This document shows positions 10,853 to 21,821 of a DNA stretch of 64,000 nt, piece after piece. A program made the translations under genes and the position numbers. Location: assembly GCA_031763025.1 (NCBI GenBank), contig JASSKH010000003.1:3384501-3448500 (forward strand). The letters run 5' to 3'. Below the pieces are notes generated by a model. The model ran no database searches. It saw only the letters and a list, made by a program, of their open reading frames with translations, and was not told the origin of the DNA. This DNA comes from Macrocystis pyrifera (lineage: Eukaryota; Sar; Phaeophyceae; Laminariales; Laminariaceae). Each line of letters starts with the position of its first letter. Positions within the stretch are counted from its first letter, which is position 1.

Positions 10853-11754
10853 AGAAAGAGTTTTAATAGAGCCATCATATGCACCTGCCGCTGCTTCGAA
10901 ATGTGTGACGCTGATCTGTTTTGGTTTCCTCGCCTTCATGAAAAAAAAATCATCGATGGCGAGCTTTGTTTTCTCGATTTTTGTTGTTGTTGTTTGTGTG
11001 TTTGCGTCACTTCTGTTCTGTAGTCCACTTTGTATTTTCTGTCGCAGCTCCCCCCAGCGGGGCACTACAGCTATACAACAGCTCGTATTGATTTGCTTTG
11101 TTGTTGTGGCCGCTCCGCTCCTGGCCCTCTGCTTTCTGTATTTTCGCATATTTCTCAAGGTTTCTTCGCAGTTACGAGTACTCGTACAAGGAACGTACTG
11201 ATTTATTTACACGTATATTTTTGTGACCACACAGCTTGCACAATTATCTCTTTTGGATTGAAGAATCAGCACGGACACTGGGTGTGCTGTGTGCCGGATG
11301 TCGATGGGTAGAAAGAGCGGTTTAATGTAAAGAACACACGCTCATTTGGTATACACAATGCTCTGTGCTGGTATATAGAGTATACGACATGGAGTTTTTC
11401 TCCTGTCGAAGTCAGCCAGTTGGCTCCGGCGGCTTTTGCTTTCCCCCGTGTCTCGCCATATGCCCCGCCCCCCGCACGCCTCGCCCTTCCGACATTCCTT
11501 TTTTTTCTCTTGTAGGTACATACACTGGGATAAAACGAGTAGCTGGTAGTACGCACCAGGTACAAAGAGTAGTACAACAGAGACGCTTATATACGAATGT
11601 GTGCTAATATACTACTACACATCCATGCAACTTGTCGTCTGGTCCAATCATGTCATGCCGTTTTGTCCTTTGATCTGTGGCTTGTGATTTGTGATCCGTG
11701 ATGTTGATTTGTTGTATGGGAGAGATTAGAGATGCCAACGCGACGACTCGCCCT
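10853..11754. other. Non-coding, T-rich
   Basis: A hydrophobic plus-strand frame at 10905-11201 reflects T-rich sequence and shows no domain. Nothing else is recognised. Confidence 0.5.
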
Positions 11755-12034
11755 ATGTGCAGAAGCGGCCTGCGTAAAACTTTAACTTTGTGCTGGGCGC
11801 GGGTCTTACTGGGCAAGGCTGGTCTTTCGGCCGCACGGCGTTTTGGGGAAATACGCCATCAGAACACGCGGCGGAGCCGCGTGACCGCCCCTCCTGATCT
11901 CGAACCCCCCAAAGGGTTGGGGTTAGGGTTAGGATTAGGGTGAGGCCGAGGGTCGGGTTGGTCTGGGTCCACGTGCAAGGTTAAAATTAACAACACACGT
12001 CCTGAACAAGTTTTGTGCAGGCCGCTCCTGCGCA
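11755..12034 (+). repeat. Family E element, copy 2 (280 bp)
   Basis: Starts ATGTGCAGAAGCGGCCTGCG and ends with the inverse near GGCCGCTCCTGCGCA. It shares the internal AACACGCGGCGGAGCCGCGTG block and AAGGCTGGTCTTTCGGCCGC with the copy at 35085. A GGTTAGGGTTAGG stretch near 11920 is part of this copy and not evidence of a telomere. Confidence 0.7.
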
Positions 12035-12302
12035 GAGCGGGAGCCCAACGCCATAAACCAGCAAATCAGTGCTCGCTTGTACAGTATTAATAGTCATTCT
12101 CGCAGTTTTTGTCGGAGTGCAGAGAATGCAGCACTTAGGGCTGGCGCTGCATTTGTGTAAGTGAACCAGTACTGTATACATACTACCAGTATATGTACAC
12201 TGGCAGTATAATTATACTTGCTGGAAGCACCAGTACGTTAAACAGAACTCTACCTGAATTCCACCAAACGCCATCCCGTACAACGGAAACCCTCGTACAT
12301 GA

Positions 12303-12381
12303 TGTGGTGGAAATCGAGTTTATAAGCCTTAAATTCATGTAGCGTTTGTTACGTAACATTTTTAGTCTACATTTCCCTACA
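12303..12381 (+). repeat. Left LTR of the TRIM-like element (79 bp)
   Basis: Identical at all 79 positions to 12666-12744. Contains TTTATAAG, a possible TATA element, near 12320. Confidence 0.85.
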
Positions 12382-12402
12382 ACGGCGTCGACGGCAGGAC
12401 GT

Positions 12403-12441
12403 GAGATTATGAAGAGCGAGGTCCGTGGTTCGATTCTCGCC
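12403..12441 (+). other. Stem-loop with a tRNA B-box-like sequence inside the TRIM core
   Basis: ATGAAGAGCGAG pairs with CTCGCCTTCAT across a loop containing GGTTCGATTC, which matches the RNA polymerase III B-box pattern. It may be a tRNA-derived remnant; no A box was found. Confidence 0.4.
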
Positions 12442-12665
12442 TTCATCCCCCGAAAAATAGGAAAAAAGGGGGAATATCTCATGTTCAAGAACCTGTAAAA
12501 CTCCTCACTTAGAAACACCCAGGAAGGAACGATGAGAGCACTGCGATCATTGCATACTGAGTCCAGTACCGAAAAGTCGGAGGTAAAACTTGGATACTCA
12601 GAGTCTCATCGGGGTTCCTGACTTACTCGCAAGGAGAGATAAGTCAGGTTTAGTGAGGGGGAGGA

Positions 12666-12744
12666 TGTGGTGGAAATCGAGTTTATAAGCCTTAAATTCA
12701 TGTAGCGTTTGTTACGTAACATTTTTAGTCTACATTTCCCTACA
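12666..12744 (+). repeat. Right LTR of the TRIM-like element (79 bp)
   Basis: Follows the purine tract directly and matches the left LTR exactly. ATGA follows at 12745-12748. Confidence 0.85.
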
Positions 12745-12748
12745 ATGA

Positions 12749-14292
12749 AGAATTTAGGGAACGAGAAATACCATACCTAGTACATTGTTACGGGAAGTGA
12801 AGCCGAAGTGCCCGTAACAATAGCCCCAGCAGGGTCCCTCACCAGCTTGGAGTGACGGGATGGCTGGCGGCGGTGCTTCGGCGCCAGGTTGGGGGGGGTC
12901 TACACAGCAGAAGTATGCTGGCTGCTGATTTCCACAATATTGTACTTGAATGTGTACTGGCTGCGTCAGCCAGTGCGCCAGTACCCACCCCCACGTAGCA
13001 GCAATACTATTGTAAACACGTACGTACTCAGTTTGCTGTGCTCACATGTGTGTATCAACACAGCTGTATCTTGTCACTACCAAACCATCTGTACTGCAGG
13101 CTTGGTCATATGCTCGAGACACGAGAAAGATAACTGTCGACGCTGCTGTATTCTTTAGCTTTGTGTTTCTTCGTGCGGTATTACCGGGTACCTGGTACTG
13201 CGTACCTGGTACACTGCCAGTAGCTTGGTACTGGAGCCAATGGCTTGGTACTGGCAGGAACTATATACTGATGGAGCTTGCCAGGACATGCTGCCAGTAA
13301 ATTTGATCATAAGTAGTCCAAACTTGCAGTAATTTTCTAAATAGTGATCGAGCCTACCGGTTTATGTTGCGAGTAGAGTTGCTCTTACGTACGTCCAAGA
13401 AACATGTCACATCCCACATATGCTGGAAACTTCCGGGAGGGTACGTAAGAGAGCAGAGGGAGGAAAGAGCGACTACAGCAGTAGTAGGGTATGGAGTATT
13501 GAGCCCGAAGTGTGATGTAAAATTAAGCGAAAACTCACATTTGTTTTGCTTCCGTCGGCGCTTCCAGCACCCCCCCTGTCACCAACCGGGGAAGGCCAAT
13601 GGTCTCGTTTGTAATTGGTTCGCTCGTACCCGGCTTATTGATGCAGTCCAACTTACTGACTGCTGACACAGCCAGCATGGTATCTACTGACTCAGGCTAT
13701 CAATGCCCACCCCTACAATTGAATACCTGGCACCTGCCGGTTGTCGTAACGTTCTATTCTATCTTCTAAAAGCTAGTCTATGCTTACACCTGGTATACGA
13801 TACCACAACACTACATAGGCTCTACATGCACACGCGTCACGTGACGCGGGTTGGCACCCATAAGCAGTTAGGTGCATATTATCGTATACCGGTATCTACA
13901 TCAAATTCGAGTACTACGACAAATCGTACCTCCAGTGGTACCATTTCTTTTGTATTTTTCCATCGGTAAAAAACCACGAGTCAGTGCTCAGCCATCTACG
14001 TCGATACTACTGATATATACTCATACCAAGTAACTGGTAGTAAACCAGTTGGGGCTGGGTACTGGCTGGCGCAGTCGATGCACGGGGTGCCCTCAGTATA
14101 ATTTTGAGGCAAAGCCGCAACCTGGCGCCCCCCCGGGTGGTGAGGGGGCCCCGCCGGAGGCGATTATTTTTGGCATGTTTCGCTTCAACTTCCCGTTTCC
14201 CATCACAATCCGGGGGCAAATAAGAGTCGGAGTTGGTAGTGGCAGACAATAACTTGTCCATCGTGCGCGGAGTCTTGGTGTATCCCTCTCTC

Positions 14293-14293
<1 letters not shown>
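12749..14293. other. Non-coding; cluster of palindromic words
   Basis: Two TACCTGGTA words near 13190-13212 sit among CTGGCAG/CTGCCAG and TTGGTACTGG words, with TACAGCAGTA near 13474. No gene or known element is recognised. Confidence 0.55.

Positions 14294-14342
<49 letters not shown>
14294..14342 (+). repeat. Poly-C run of 49
   Basis: 49 uninterrupted C, the longest homopolymer in the window. Confidence 0.95.
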
Positions 14343-16110
14343 TTTTGTTTTCTCGTGTCTTGTGTGACGTTTTCCGTCCTATGGATGGCGTTTTGCGGGA
14401 CGCAATATACGTAAGTTTCTTTAAGTTTCAGAACACTGCCTGCTCAATTACTCTGGTGCTATCTGATACAGTGTAACTCAGTATACGTGTACTGACAGTA
14501 TGTATTTACTGCGTCACCACCCAGCCGCAATGTACTGTTACATTGGAAAACAACCGCGAGTCAGTGTTGGCGTTGAGCTCAGTGTGTCTTGTGTTCCGTG
14601 CATACATAATCGGTTCAGTGGCGCATTCTGCCGAACAAGTAACCTTCTTCATTTTATCTGAGCAGCAGTACTCCGATACAAAAACTAGCAGCGTTGTCTA
14701 CATTGTAGTGTGTCATGGTCAAGTTTCGGTTTGTTGTTATTGTCAGTCAGTTGCGCAGAGCGCGCAGTAGTTGGTCGCGTACTTGAAGAAAATAAAAACG
14801 ATTGGTTATGTTACTTTCCTGTACGCACGTTCGTACACAGGTATACCAGGTATGTTAGTACCTTGTGTATTGATTGTTTCTTTCATAATATCATTTTTCT
14901 CTCTCTCGCCTCTCCCTTGTGTTGCGCGTGCCCTATCTCGGGCCCGTGCATCACAGTGGGTGTCCCATATTACAAGGCTTTACTGTGGGACGTACGTAAA
15001 TACTCAATACACTGGCAAGCCTCACAACCCCGGGGTCCCACTCAGCTGGTAGGGTCATACTGGCAGTACGGTAGCGCTGCCAGTACACACTGGAGCAGCC
15101 CCCAGCGCTACGAGTAGCATTTTCCTTTACCAGGTGTGATACCTGGCAGTACTATGCTCGTGGTAGGTATTGTGCTGTGTGCGACTCTCGCAGTACGCAC
15201 CAGGTAGTGCCTGATATTATCCTTGTTGACGTCGTACTGTACCATGTAGAAGTGTAGTACTGTACTTGCTCCAAGGTAGGCATTGCGGTCGTGACGTGGT
15301 AGTCACGGTATGTTAGAACGCTGTGTGCTGTTTGCTCGTGCGCTAGCAGCCGTAGGCTGTGGTAGACTTTGGCCGCTAAAACACGCCGCAGGCATTAAGG
15401 CATGCATGCCGGTCAAGGTATGCGTCGGGCAGTTAGATGGCGTCCAGACACCATTCATAAGACACTTTTCATGCCTCAAACGTTAACCGTAAGAAGAGGC
15501 GTTAAGTCTATGCGGTATTTTGTTACCTGGTGTGTACGTACCTGGTATGTATATATATAATTTTATGTTGCTGCACGAAACGTCCGTTTTGTCCTTTCCA
15601 AGGGTAGAGGTGCCTTGTATTGCGGCAAGTAAAGCACGAAGACACCAGACAGCGTCTAAGGCAACCAACCCTCTTCTGGGAAAAGAGCTTCCAAATATAT
15701 TTTTTCTGAGACACGCACCTGGTGGCCTGCAACCCCGAGAACCCAGGGAGTCTTCTTTCCACTTTTCAGGCCTTCAACTTCCAAGCGCATTCTTGCGCAA
15801 GCAAGTACGGCATTTATGTATGGCATCAAACAACGCCAAAGACAATCGTCCGCTGAGAAGTGGCCTTGAGGCTGTGGAACATGTCTGAGCAGCCGGGGCC
15901 TGGCTGACGAAAGACCGCATACCGGAGCGTATCCCCAAGTATCCTGACCCACTCCGTTTTGGCGCTTTATTCAGCAGTGGGTACACCGCTACCGTCCCGA
16001 AATATGAGCACCAACTGGACGAAATATTAATAAATTCCTTGTAGTTTTTAGGGCACATGTTTGGTATATACATTGCCCGCTACAGCAGAGTCGTGAGCAA
16101 AGTTAGTTGT
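14343..16110. other. Non-coding, palindromic words scattered
   Basis: Contains TACCAGGTA near 14842, TACCTGGTG/TACCTGGTA near 15525-15548 and further CTGGCAGTA words near 15060-15150. No coding signature. Confidence 0.55.
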
Positions 16111-16217
16111 ATTACGGGGGGCCATAGTAAATGGGACCTACGGTGCACACAAAAAACTATATATTTCCATATTTCTACTAGCAAAATTTGGTCCTATTTA
16201 CTATGGTCCCCCGTAAT
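16111..16217 (-). mobile_element. Family A MITE, copy A1
   Basis: Both arms of the family A inverted repeat (CCATAGTAAATGGGACC and GGTCCTATTTACTATGG) are present, core in the ACCTACGGTGCACAC orientation. It is flanked by T and A, consistent with a TA target. Confidence 0.9.
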
Positions 16218-16267
16218 AGTTGTGAGCGCTTGTTTCGGATTGCCACGGGGTGCCCTTGTACAGGGCA

Positions 16268-16355
16268 AACTGCAGTCAGAACCGTTTCGGGGACAGACCA
16301 CTCGAACTCTATTAATAAGTAGTTTGTCCTCTCAACGGGACTGACTCCGGTCCTA
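16268..16355. mobile_element. Family C MITE, diverged copy
   Basis: Left CTGCAGTCAGAACCGTTTCGGGGAC and right GTCCTCTCAACGGGACTGACTCCGGTCCTA are diverged inverted ends; ATTAATA lies in the core. A half copy (GGACTGCGCTCCCGTTTTCGG) follows at about 16459. Confidence 0.45.
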
Positions 16356-18321
16356 AAAGCGTCAACTCGGGGTACCCACTATTAATACTACCTGGCACAG
16401 CAGTAATACTATTGCTGTTGCCCTTGCTGTTTATATGATGCGTGCCTTGGCCCCTTCAGGACTGCGCTCCCGTTTTCGGAGAAAAAAATGAAAATTGACC
16501 TGGAGTTTCAGTCAGATTTTTGTTTCTGTGCAGTGCAGTACTACAACTACTATTAATAGCCCTAGCCGTGTGACGATTCTGTCGACAGACTCGCGATGTT
16601 TGTCATCAGCTGGCTTTACTGCATTCTGGCCTTGACGGCGCTTTCTTCAGAGTGGCGAGGTTCTATATACAGCAGCAGTATATGCACACCAGCACCAGCA
16701 GTCTTGCTTTTACCAGGTAACAGACAACCAAGAGTTTTTTTTGTCACTTCACCAAAAAGGGAAGGGGTACGTCCATGGTAGGTGGGTGTACTGTCCTTTA
16801 GGGCTGTGACTTCGCCGACTTTGTACATATATCGAGTATGAGTCGCCGACTAGTTATCAGTTGACCGTGCACATCATGGGTGCTACAGCAGTTGCAACAG
16901 GGTGCCAACTATCTTACGAGTTTTTGAGCTTCCGTGTTGTCGAAAGTCGAAAGGCTTGATTGGTTTATCACATTTTCTTGGATGTAAGATGAAGCCAATT
17001 GCGAATACGCGTGCATTTCATTTTGCCTGTCTGGTGGCGCCTCAGCGCGGTTCTCCGTCCTCCGGGGGCACTTCCGGTGGGGCCTCCTTGACCGGGGGAG
17101 GCTTTTTGGCTGGCTGTGCCACCCAACATTGATCTATATTTTTATATTTCGGCCAAGTCAACCATCTAACTCGCAGCCCGAAGTGCTGCTTCGTATTGCA
17201 GTTCAAGTTACTTCTGGCCCCAGGGGTAAATAGAACTGCCAAAAAATGAGAGCAGGTCGATGATTTGCTAATTCAGAATTGCCCACCTCGTGAGAGGTAT
17301 TAATACGAATATTGCGTAATTGCTGCTGTATGTCGTATTTCATACCAGGTACGTACCTGGTAAGGGTACCTGTATATTTCGTTCGACTGAGTGATGCTCT
17401 GCTGCATTTCGAAGGGTTGTTTTTACGATGTTGTACAGGAAAGGGAGCCAGCACATATTTTCGTATATTAAGAACACATTCATGCGGTGCCTCACAAGAA
17501 AATACTGCTCTGACACCTGCTCTGTGGTCGTGGTACAGCAGTTCGTCGTATGTATGTACCCTTGGTACCATACTTCGAAGCGTTACTCGTAACATACGTA
17601 TATTGGACGGAAGCATGACTTGTGGACTGCGGTCGTAAAGGGTATTCGACTTAAGTCAGGCTGGAACAACATGTAGGGGACATTGTCGGAGCGAAAAATA
17701 CACAATAGTACGTAAATGACCCGTGGAATGGAAACGAGCGGTGTATTTCGTGCTAGTACTGCTGTAATGTACGGTTTAATGTGAAGAAAACAACAACAAC
17801 AACTCGTAAGTTGTACTTCGCATACGAGTGTAGATACGATACTGCTCTAGGTTTATAGGTGTACCATAGGGGGGACCGCATGATGGATCATGACCGCATC
17901 GCCGGCGCGGTGCAACCGCCAAAAAAGAGACAGCATGCAGCCAGAGACATGAAACAGCGTGCTGGGGAGTGGACAGAAGGAAGGGCGGAAAGAAGGAGCG
18001 GGGGGGACCCCCCTCATTCTACTGGAGTATCATATCGTACCTGTATTTCCTTTCTACTGCTCGTACAGCAGTAGTAGTACCAGGTTCCTGGCATGATCAT
18101 ACTGCTGTACGGGCACCAGGTTTCCTGCCAGGTACCAGGCTACTCGTATGACGTACTGGTACCAGTATATATAGTATACCTGTTACATCAGTACCTACTG
18201 CTGTACAGCAGTACCAGTATAAAATACGTGAAGAACGCCATTTTTCTCCCGGTGATGGTATGTGCAGTGTGAGTGTTGCCCCCCCCCCTCCGTCCCCCAG
18301 CAAAGCCGACTTATAGTTAGG
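16356..18321. other. Non-coding; densest cluster of palindromic words
   Basis: 17346-17365 is TACCAGGTACGTACCTGGTA, an exact 20-bp palindrome. 18040-18240 packs TACTGCTGTACAGCAGTA (an exact 18-bp palindrome), ACTGGTACCAGT and several CCAGGTACCAGG words. A proline-rich minus-strand frame near 17042-17130 is not supported by any family. Confidence 0.6.
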
Positions 18322-18421
18322 TCCTATGCGGTTCGATTTCGAGCTTCAGATTTGTATTTTTCGATCTCATAAATGAATGACCCTGCTTATGCAGTCCAAA
18401 TATGCAAAATTCGACCGGAAT

Positions 18422-18512
18422 TTTTTCGATTTGAGAATCCGATGACCCAGGTCGTCGGATTTTGGGCCCCAAAATCCGACGACCTGGGTCATCGGATTCT
18501 CAAATCGAAAAA
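18422..18512. repeat. Perfect inverted repeat, two 45-bp arms with a 1-bp spacer
   Basis: Bases 18422-18466 and 18468-18512 are exact reverse complements around the single C at 18467. Such a structure can extrude as a cruciform, and its transcript would fold into a long hairpin. Confidence 0.95.
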
Positions 18513-18660
18513 TGGCATGCTCTCTATCCCAAAATCCCCAAAATCCGACGACTTGGGTCATCGGATTCTCAAATCGAAAAATAGCATGCTCTCTATCCCA
18601 AAATCCGACGACTTGGATCATGAGATTTTCAAATCGAAAAATGGCATGCTCTCTAAATTC
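18468..18660 (+). repeat. Three direct repeats of about 60 bp
   Basis: Units starting CCCAAAATCCGACGACYTGG and ending GCATGCTCTCTA occur in a row at about 18468, 18536 and 18597. The first forms the right arm of the 45-bp palindrome. Confidence 0.85.
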
Positions 18661-19224
18661 AAGATGTTATCCACCACAGCAAACAGCAGCAGAACGATGG
18701 ATGAGTTGGATGGTGACACAGCTGTATAGCGACGTTGCTTCGCGCCCGACGCGCGGACGGCGCGTCCCTCCGTGGCCAGACTAGAGTCGGCTGGCGCGGG
18801 CTCGGGCCTAGAGACCAAGAGAAGCGCACTCGGCACGCGCCTCTCCGTGGATACGTACTCGTAGGCTACACTGCGGCTGTACAGCAGCAGCAGCAGCAGC
18901 AGTCAGTCACAAAATGAAACAAAAAATACCAAGACAGGTTGACTCTAGCGCACTCGCCACGTCTCTTCGCCACCAGACTAGAGGCAGTCAGCGTGGGCTC
19001 GGACGCTTGGGTCCTACGCGCAGGGCAGCGCACCCAGCGCGTCTCTTCGCGACGCCAAACAACAATAGCAGCGGTTAGTCTTGGCGTTTGCTCGAATCTC
19101 TACACGCACAATAAATCTGATTTTTCGATTTTTCCGCATAGGAAGACCCTTTCGATTTACCAAGTTCATATCTGAAAATGCCATCGGGTCAAAATCTGAA
19201 GCTCAAAAATCGAACCGCATAGGA

Positions 19225-19638
19225 AACGGCCTTAACTGAAGTCAACACATGGATATAAAAGTCAGTGTGTAACGCTTGTGGTACCAGGCATGTATGATTG
19301 GGGTACGTGCAAGGAGGACATATGGCAGAGGCGGTACACCGGTTACAGCAGTACGTTTTCGTGAACACTCCTGGTTTGTTGTGTATTTCCTAGGACTGCG
19401 CACGGGCAGCCTCGATCACTCGAGATGACACTGAGTGCGCGAGCGACAAGTGTACTGGATTGCATCAGTATGCTGGGTTCGACCGACCGTAGCGGGGCTA
19501 GTCGCCCCCTCCCCCGGCTGGTAAAGGGTATCCGCTGGAGGCGCATCCCTAGGCGAAAGAAGTAGTGTTCGCCTATTAATATTAATACCTACTCCTGGTA
19601 CTCATGTGAAATACAGCAGTACTTTATATCATACTATA
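19225..19638. other. Non-coding, nothing recognised
   Basis: Only TACAGCAGTA words near 19344 and 19612 and a CTATTAATATTAATAC stretch near 19573. Confidence 0.5.
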
Positions 19639-19746
19639 ATTACGGGGGACCATAGTAAATGGGACAAAATATTGTTAGTATTAATAGGGAAATATATAAG
19701 GTTTTTGTTTGTACCGTAGGTGCTATTTACTATGGTCCTCCGTAAT
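19639..19746 (+). mobile_element. Family A MITE, copy A2
   Basis: Complete inverted arms and the ATATTGTTAGTA core orientation; the right end is CTCCGTAAT. ATTAATAGG in the core replaces the usual AAAAATAGG. Confidence 0.9.
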
Positions 19747-20289
19747 AGTATTAATATTTGTATATACACTGCTCACTGCTGTAGTATCAAGCAAGGTACG
19801 GCAGTACGTAGTATGTTGATACGATACGACAAACGAGAATAGCGATGTGTTATTTTTTCTGCCGTGGTTGTGTTTTTGTAATTTTTGTTTAGTTTGCGTT
19901 GTTTTGCGGGAATGCCTTTCTGCACCCCTGGACAAATATTTTCTTCTTTTCGTGCCACAGCTGCAGCAGTAGTTGCCTGAAGATGTCCAATAGTTGCGAG
20001 CTCTCAGATCTGCCGGTAGGTACGGACAGGAGGAGCTTTTCTGCCCTTCTACTTGTACAGCAAGTCAGTAGTGAAGTACAACAGGGTCCCAAGTATGTCA
20101 TACCAATGGTATGTCTTATCTACATGCACACGTACTAGAGATACAGCAGTACGTCGTATCGCTCTTTGAGGGACTCCAGGAACATAGGGTACCAGGTGAT
20201 TCAGAACAACGCCTCCAACCTCATGGAACACCTGGATGCTTTGGCTTCCCCTAGGAGTAGGTCGGCCCTGCACTTTTAGCAGGTCGTTG
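19747..20289. other. Non-coding, nothing recognised
   Basis: No domain-bearing frame; TACAGCAGTA near 20142. Confidence 0.5.
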
Positions 20290-20710
20290 GTGGTCATATT
20301 TCTATCTTGCAACGCCCGTCCAGATTATAACCCGAACCTCGACGCGACCCATGACGCCAACCCTTTCGGGGGGCTCGAGGTCGGGAGCGGTCGCTCGGTT
20401 CCACAGCAGTGTGATTTGGTCAAAGATGCCAGGAGACATGTCAAGCAAGGAAAAGCGTGCGCCGTCCAAAGTTTGGAACCGAATGTTCCACACTCAAACC
20501 TACCAGGTAATAGTTTGGTGTCAGTCGAGGCATGTCGAGGCAAAGGTGCTGTCTGTCCAAGGGGTGAAAATGCTGTCTCCTGACATCTTATCTTTGGTTT
20601 TGTTAGCGTTTTTTCCAGCAAAACGGGCGGCCGGAAGACCATCCTCGACCAATCAGAGTACAACGACCTGCAGGAAAACATTGCCGGGCTTACCTGCATC
20701 CAGGGCGAGT
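20290..20710 (-). repeat. Family E element carrying an internal insertion of about 190 bp
   Basis: The E landmarks GGGGGGCTCGAGGTCGG and TCGACCAATCAGAGTAC flank an extra stretch of about 20412-20602, inserted within the block that elsewhere reads GTGTTTTGGTGGCGTTTTTCC. The extra stretch has short inverted ends (GGTCAAAGAT / ATCTTTGGTT). An open frame across it is not supported as a gene. Confidence 0.55.
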
Positions 20711-20837
20711 CGACCCCCCCGAGTTGATCCTACATGGCTGGTCCATCGCCGCTCACGAGTATCTGAGTATAGTATTAATAGTACCCTACACATAAAAAAT
20801 TAATAGCCGGAGGAGCCAGCAGCAAAAGCAGCACGCT

Positions 20838-21085
20838 CAGGGTTGTGAAATGAAAAACGAAAGTCCCTTTTTTCGTTTTTTTCCGACGGAAAACCGACAT
20901 ATTTTTTGTCGGTTTATCTGCAAAGATAACCGACCGAAACCAACCGCCAGTTTCATTTCTTTTCTCGATTTTTTTTTTTTTTGTGATTTCGGTTTGCTTA
21001 AAAAAACTCGACCGAAACCATCCGACTTGTCGGTGAAAAACCTAAAACCGACCGAGCCATTTTTCGTTTTCGGTTTACAACCCTG
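20838..21085. mobile_element. hAT-like non-autonomous DNA transposon (248 bp)
   Basis: Ends are CAGGGTTGTGAAATGAAAAACG and, inverted, CAGGGTTGTAAACCGAAAACG. The 8 bases outside are AGCACGCT on the left and AGCATGCT on the right, a 7-of-8 match. CAGGG-type ends with an 8-bp target duplication are hallmarks of the hAT superfamily. The AT-rich interior has no coding capacity but repeats ACCGAC/GTCGGT words internally. Confidence 0.75.
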
Positions 21086-21462
21086 AGCATGCTAGATTTT
21101 TCGCCAACATGGCTGGTGGTCGAACTTCGACACCATGATGCAAAGGAGGACGAATAACGGACAAACAGGCAAACAAGAAAGCCACAAATGGGGCGAAAGC
21201 GACTGCTGTCTGTTATCCTTTCCCAGGCTTGTTTGTTCTTCAATTCTGTCTGTGACGGCGTGTACGTAGAGCGCCATCTATAAAAAGCATGTTTTTTACG
21301 TACATTACGCCAAGACAACAAAAAATCGGCTCGCCCTAGATGTAGGACGGACCGGCAGACAACTTCCTTCAAGTCGTTGGTGAGGTGAATTTCAGTCTTG
21401 CACGTCAACCAGTTCTAACCCGACCCGAGAGACCTAACTCTAGCCGGTACGCCAACACTACA

Positions 21463-21600
21463 AGACTTACCCTGAGTTGGGTACTTGATCGATATTCTAC
21501 CCCCATAGCTCAGCAGGTAACACCTTCACGTTTGACGTCATGGAGGACGCGGGTTCGAGTCTCGCTCCAAACGTTTCTTTTATAGAACCGCTTACTCGTG
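21463..21600 (+). repeat. Family M: tRNA-derived, SINE-like sequence
   Basis: TAGCTCAGCAGG (21506-21517) matches the pol III A box and GGTTCGAGTCT (21552-21562) the B box, at tRNA spacing. The T-arm GCGGG/CTCGC pairs around TTCGAGT. The expected acceptor stem (21499-21505 with 21566-21572) does not pair and the D stem is broken, so this is a tRNA relic or SINE head and not a working tRNA gene. Confidence 0.5.
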
Positions 21601-21738
21601 CGTCCCTGAAAATGTGTCTCCCTGGTTCCCCAAATTTTTGGACCGAGGCGGGTAGGTCCACGTACCGCCGTCTACTGTTTGTACCGTTACGTCCCAAAGA
21701 TGCTGCCGTTCAGAGGAGGGGGGGGGGGGATGGTGCAC

Positions 21739-21815
21739 CACTCTGGCCGTAAATATAAGGAGCTTTTATATATTAATATGAATACCAAGCGGTCCTTATG
21801 TTTCCGGCCAAAGTG
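21739..21815. mobile_element. Family G MITE (77 bp)
   Basis: The left arm CACTCTGGCCGTAAATATAAGG and the right arm CCTTATGTTTCCGGCCAAAGTG are imperfect inverted repeats around TATATTAATATG. It lies within the insertion that splits the E element. A 12-G run at about 21718-21729 precedes it. Confidence 0.7.
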
Positions 21816-21821
21816 ATGCGG

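Larger units (their letters stand above)
12303..12744 (+). mobile_element. TRIM-like terminal-repeat retrotransposon in miniature (442 bp)
   Basis: Two identical 79-bp direct repeats, each starting TGTGG and ending CTACA, flank a 284-bp core without coding capacity. An 11-purine tract (GAGGGGGAGGA, 12655-12665) lies directly before the right repeat, and the four bases ATGA flank both outer sides (12299-12302 and 12745-12748). LTRs, polypurine tract and target duplication together indicate a non-autonomous LTR retroelement moved by another element's enzymes. Identity of the two repeats suggests a recent insertion. A clear primer binding site after the left LTR was not recognised. Confidence 0.85.
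18322..19224. mobile_element. 0.9-kb element with about 32-bp terminal inverted repeats
   Basis: TCCTATGCGGTTCGATTT...GCTTCAGATTT at 18322-18353 is matched in reverse complement at 19192-19224 (AAATCTGAAGCTC...). The interior holds a palindrome and tandem repeats (18422-18660), two similar blocks rich in CGCACTCG/CTCTTCGCCAC (18730-18850 and 18945-19060), and a short CAG run (18883-18902). No transposase is visible. The outer inverted homology may extend a few bases further (AGTTAGG / CCTTAACT). Confidence 0.65.

Noticed and set aside
10905-11201. Hydrophobic 98-residue frame as a membrane protein
   Set aside because: The hydrophobicity follows from T-rich DNA. There is no family signature, and the overlapping opposite-strand frame is just as long.
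11920-11945. GGTTAGGGTTAGG as an interstitial telomere
   Set aside because: It lies inside a family E copy at the position where other copies have related G-rich sequence.
17042-17130. Proline-rich minus-strand frame
   Set aside because: Short, open on both strands, no supporting exon structure.
21499-21572. Functional tRNA gene
   Set aside because: A and B boxes and the T arm are present, but the acceptor and D stems do not pair, and related copies are diverged and nested in repeats.
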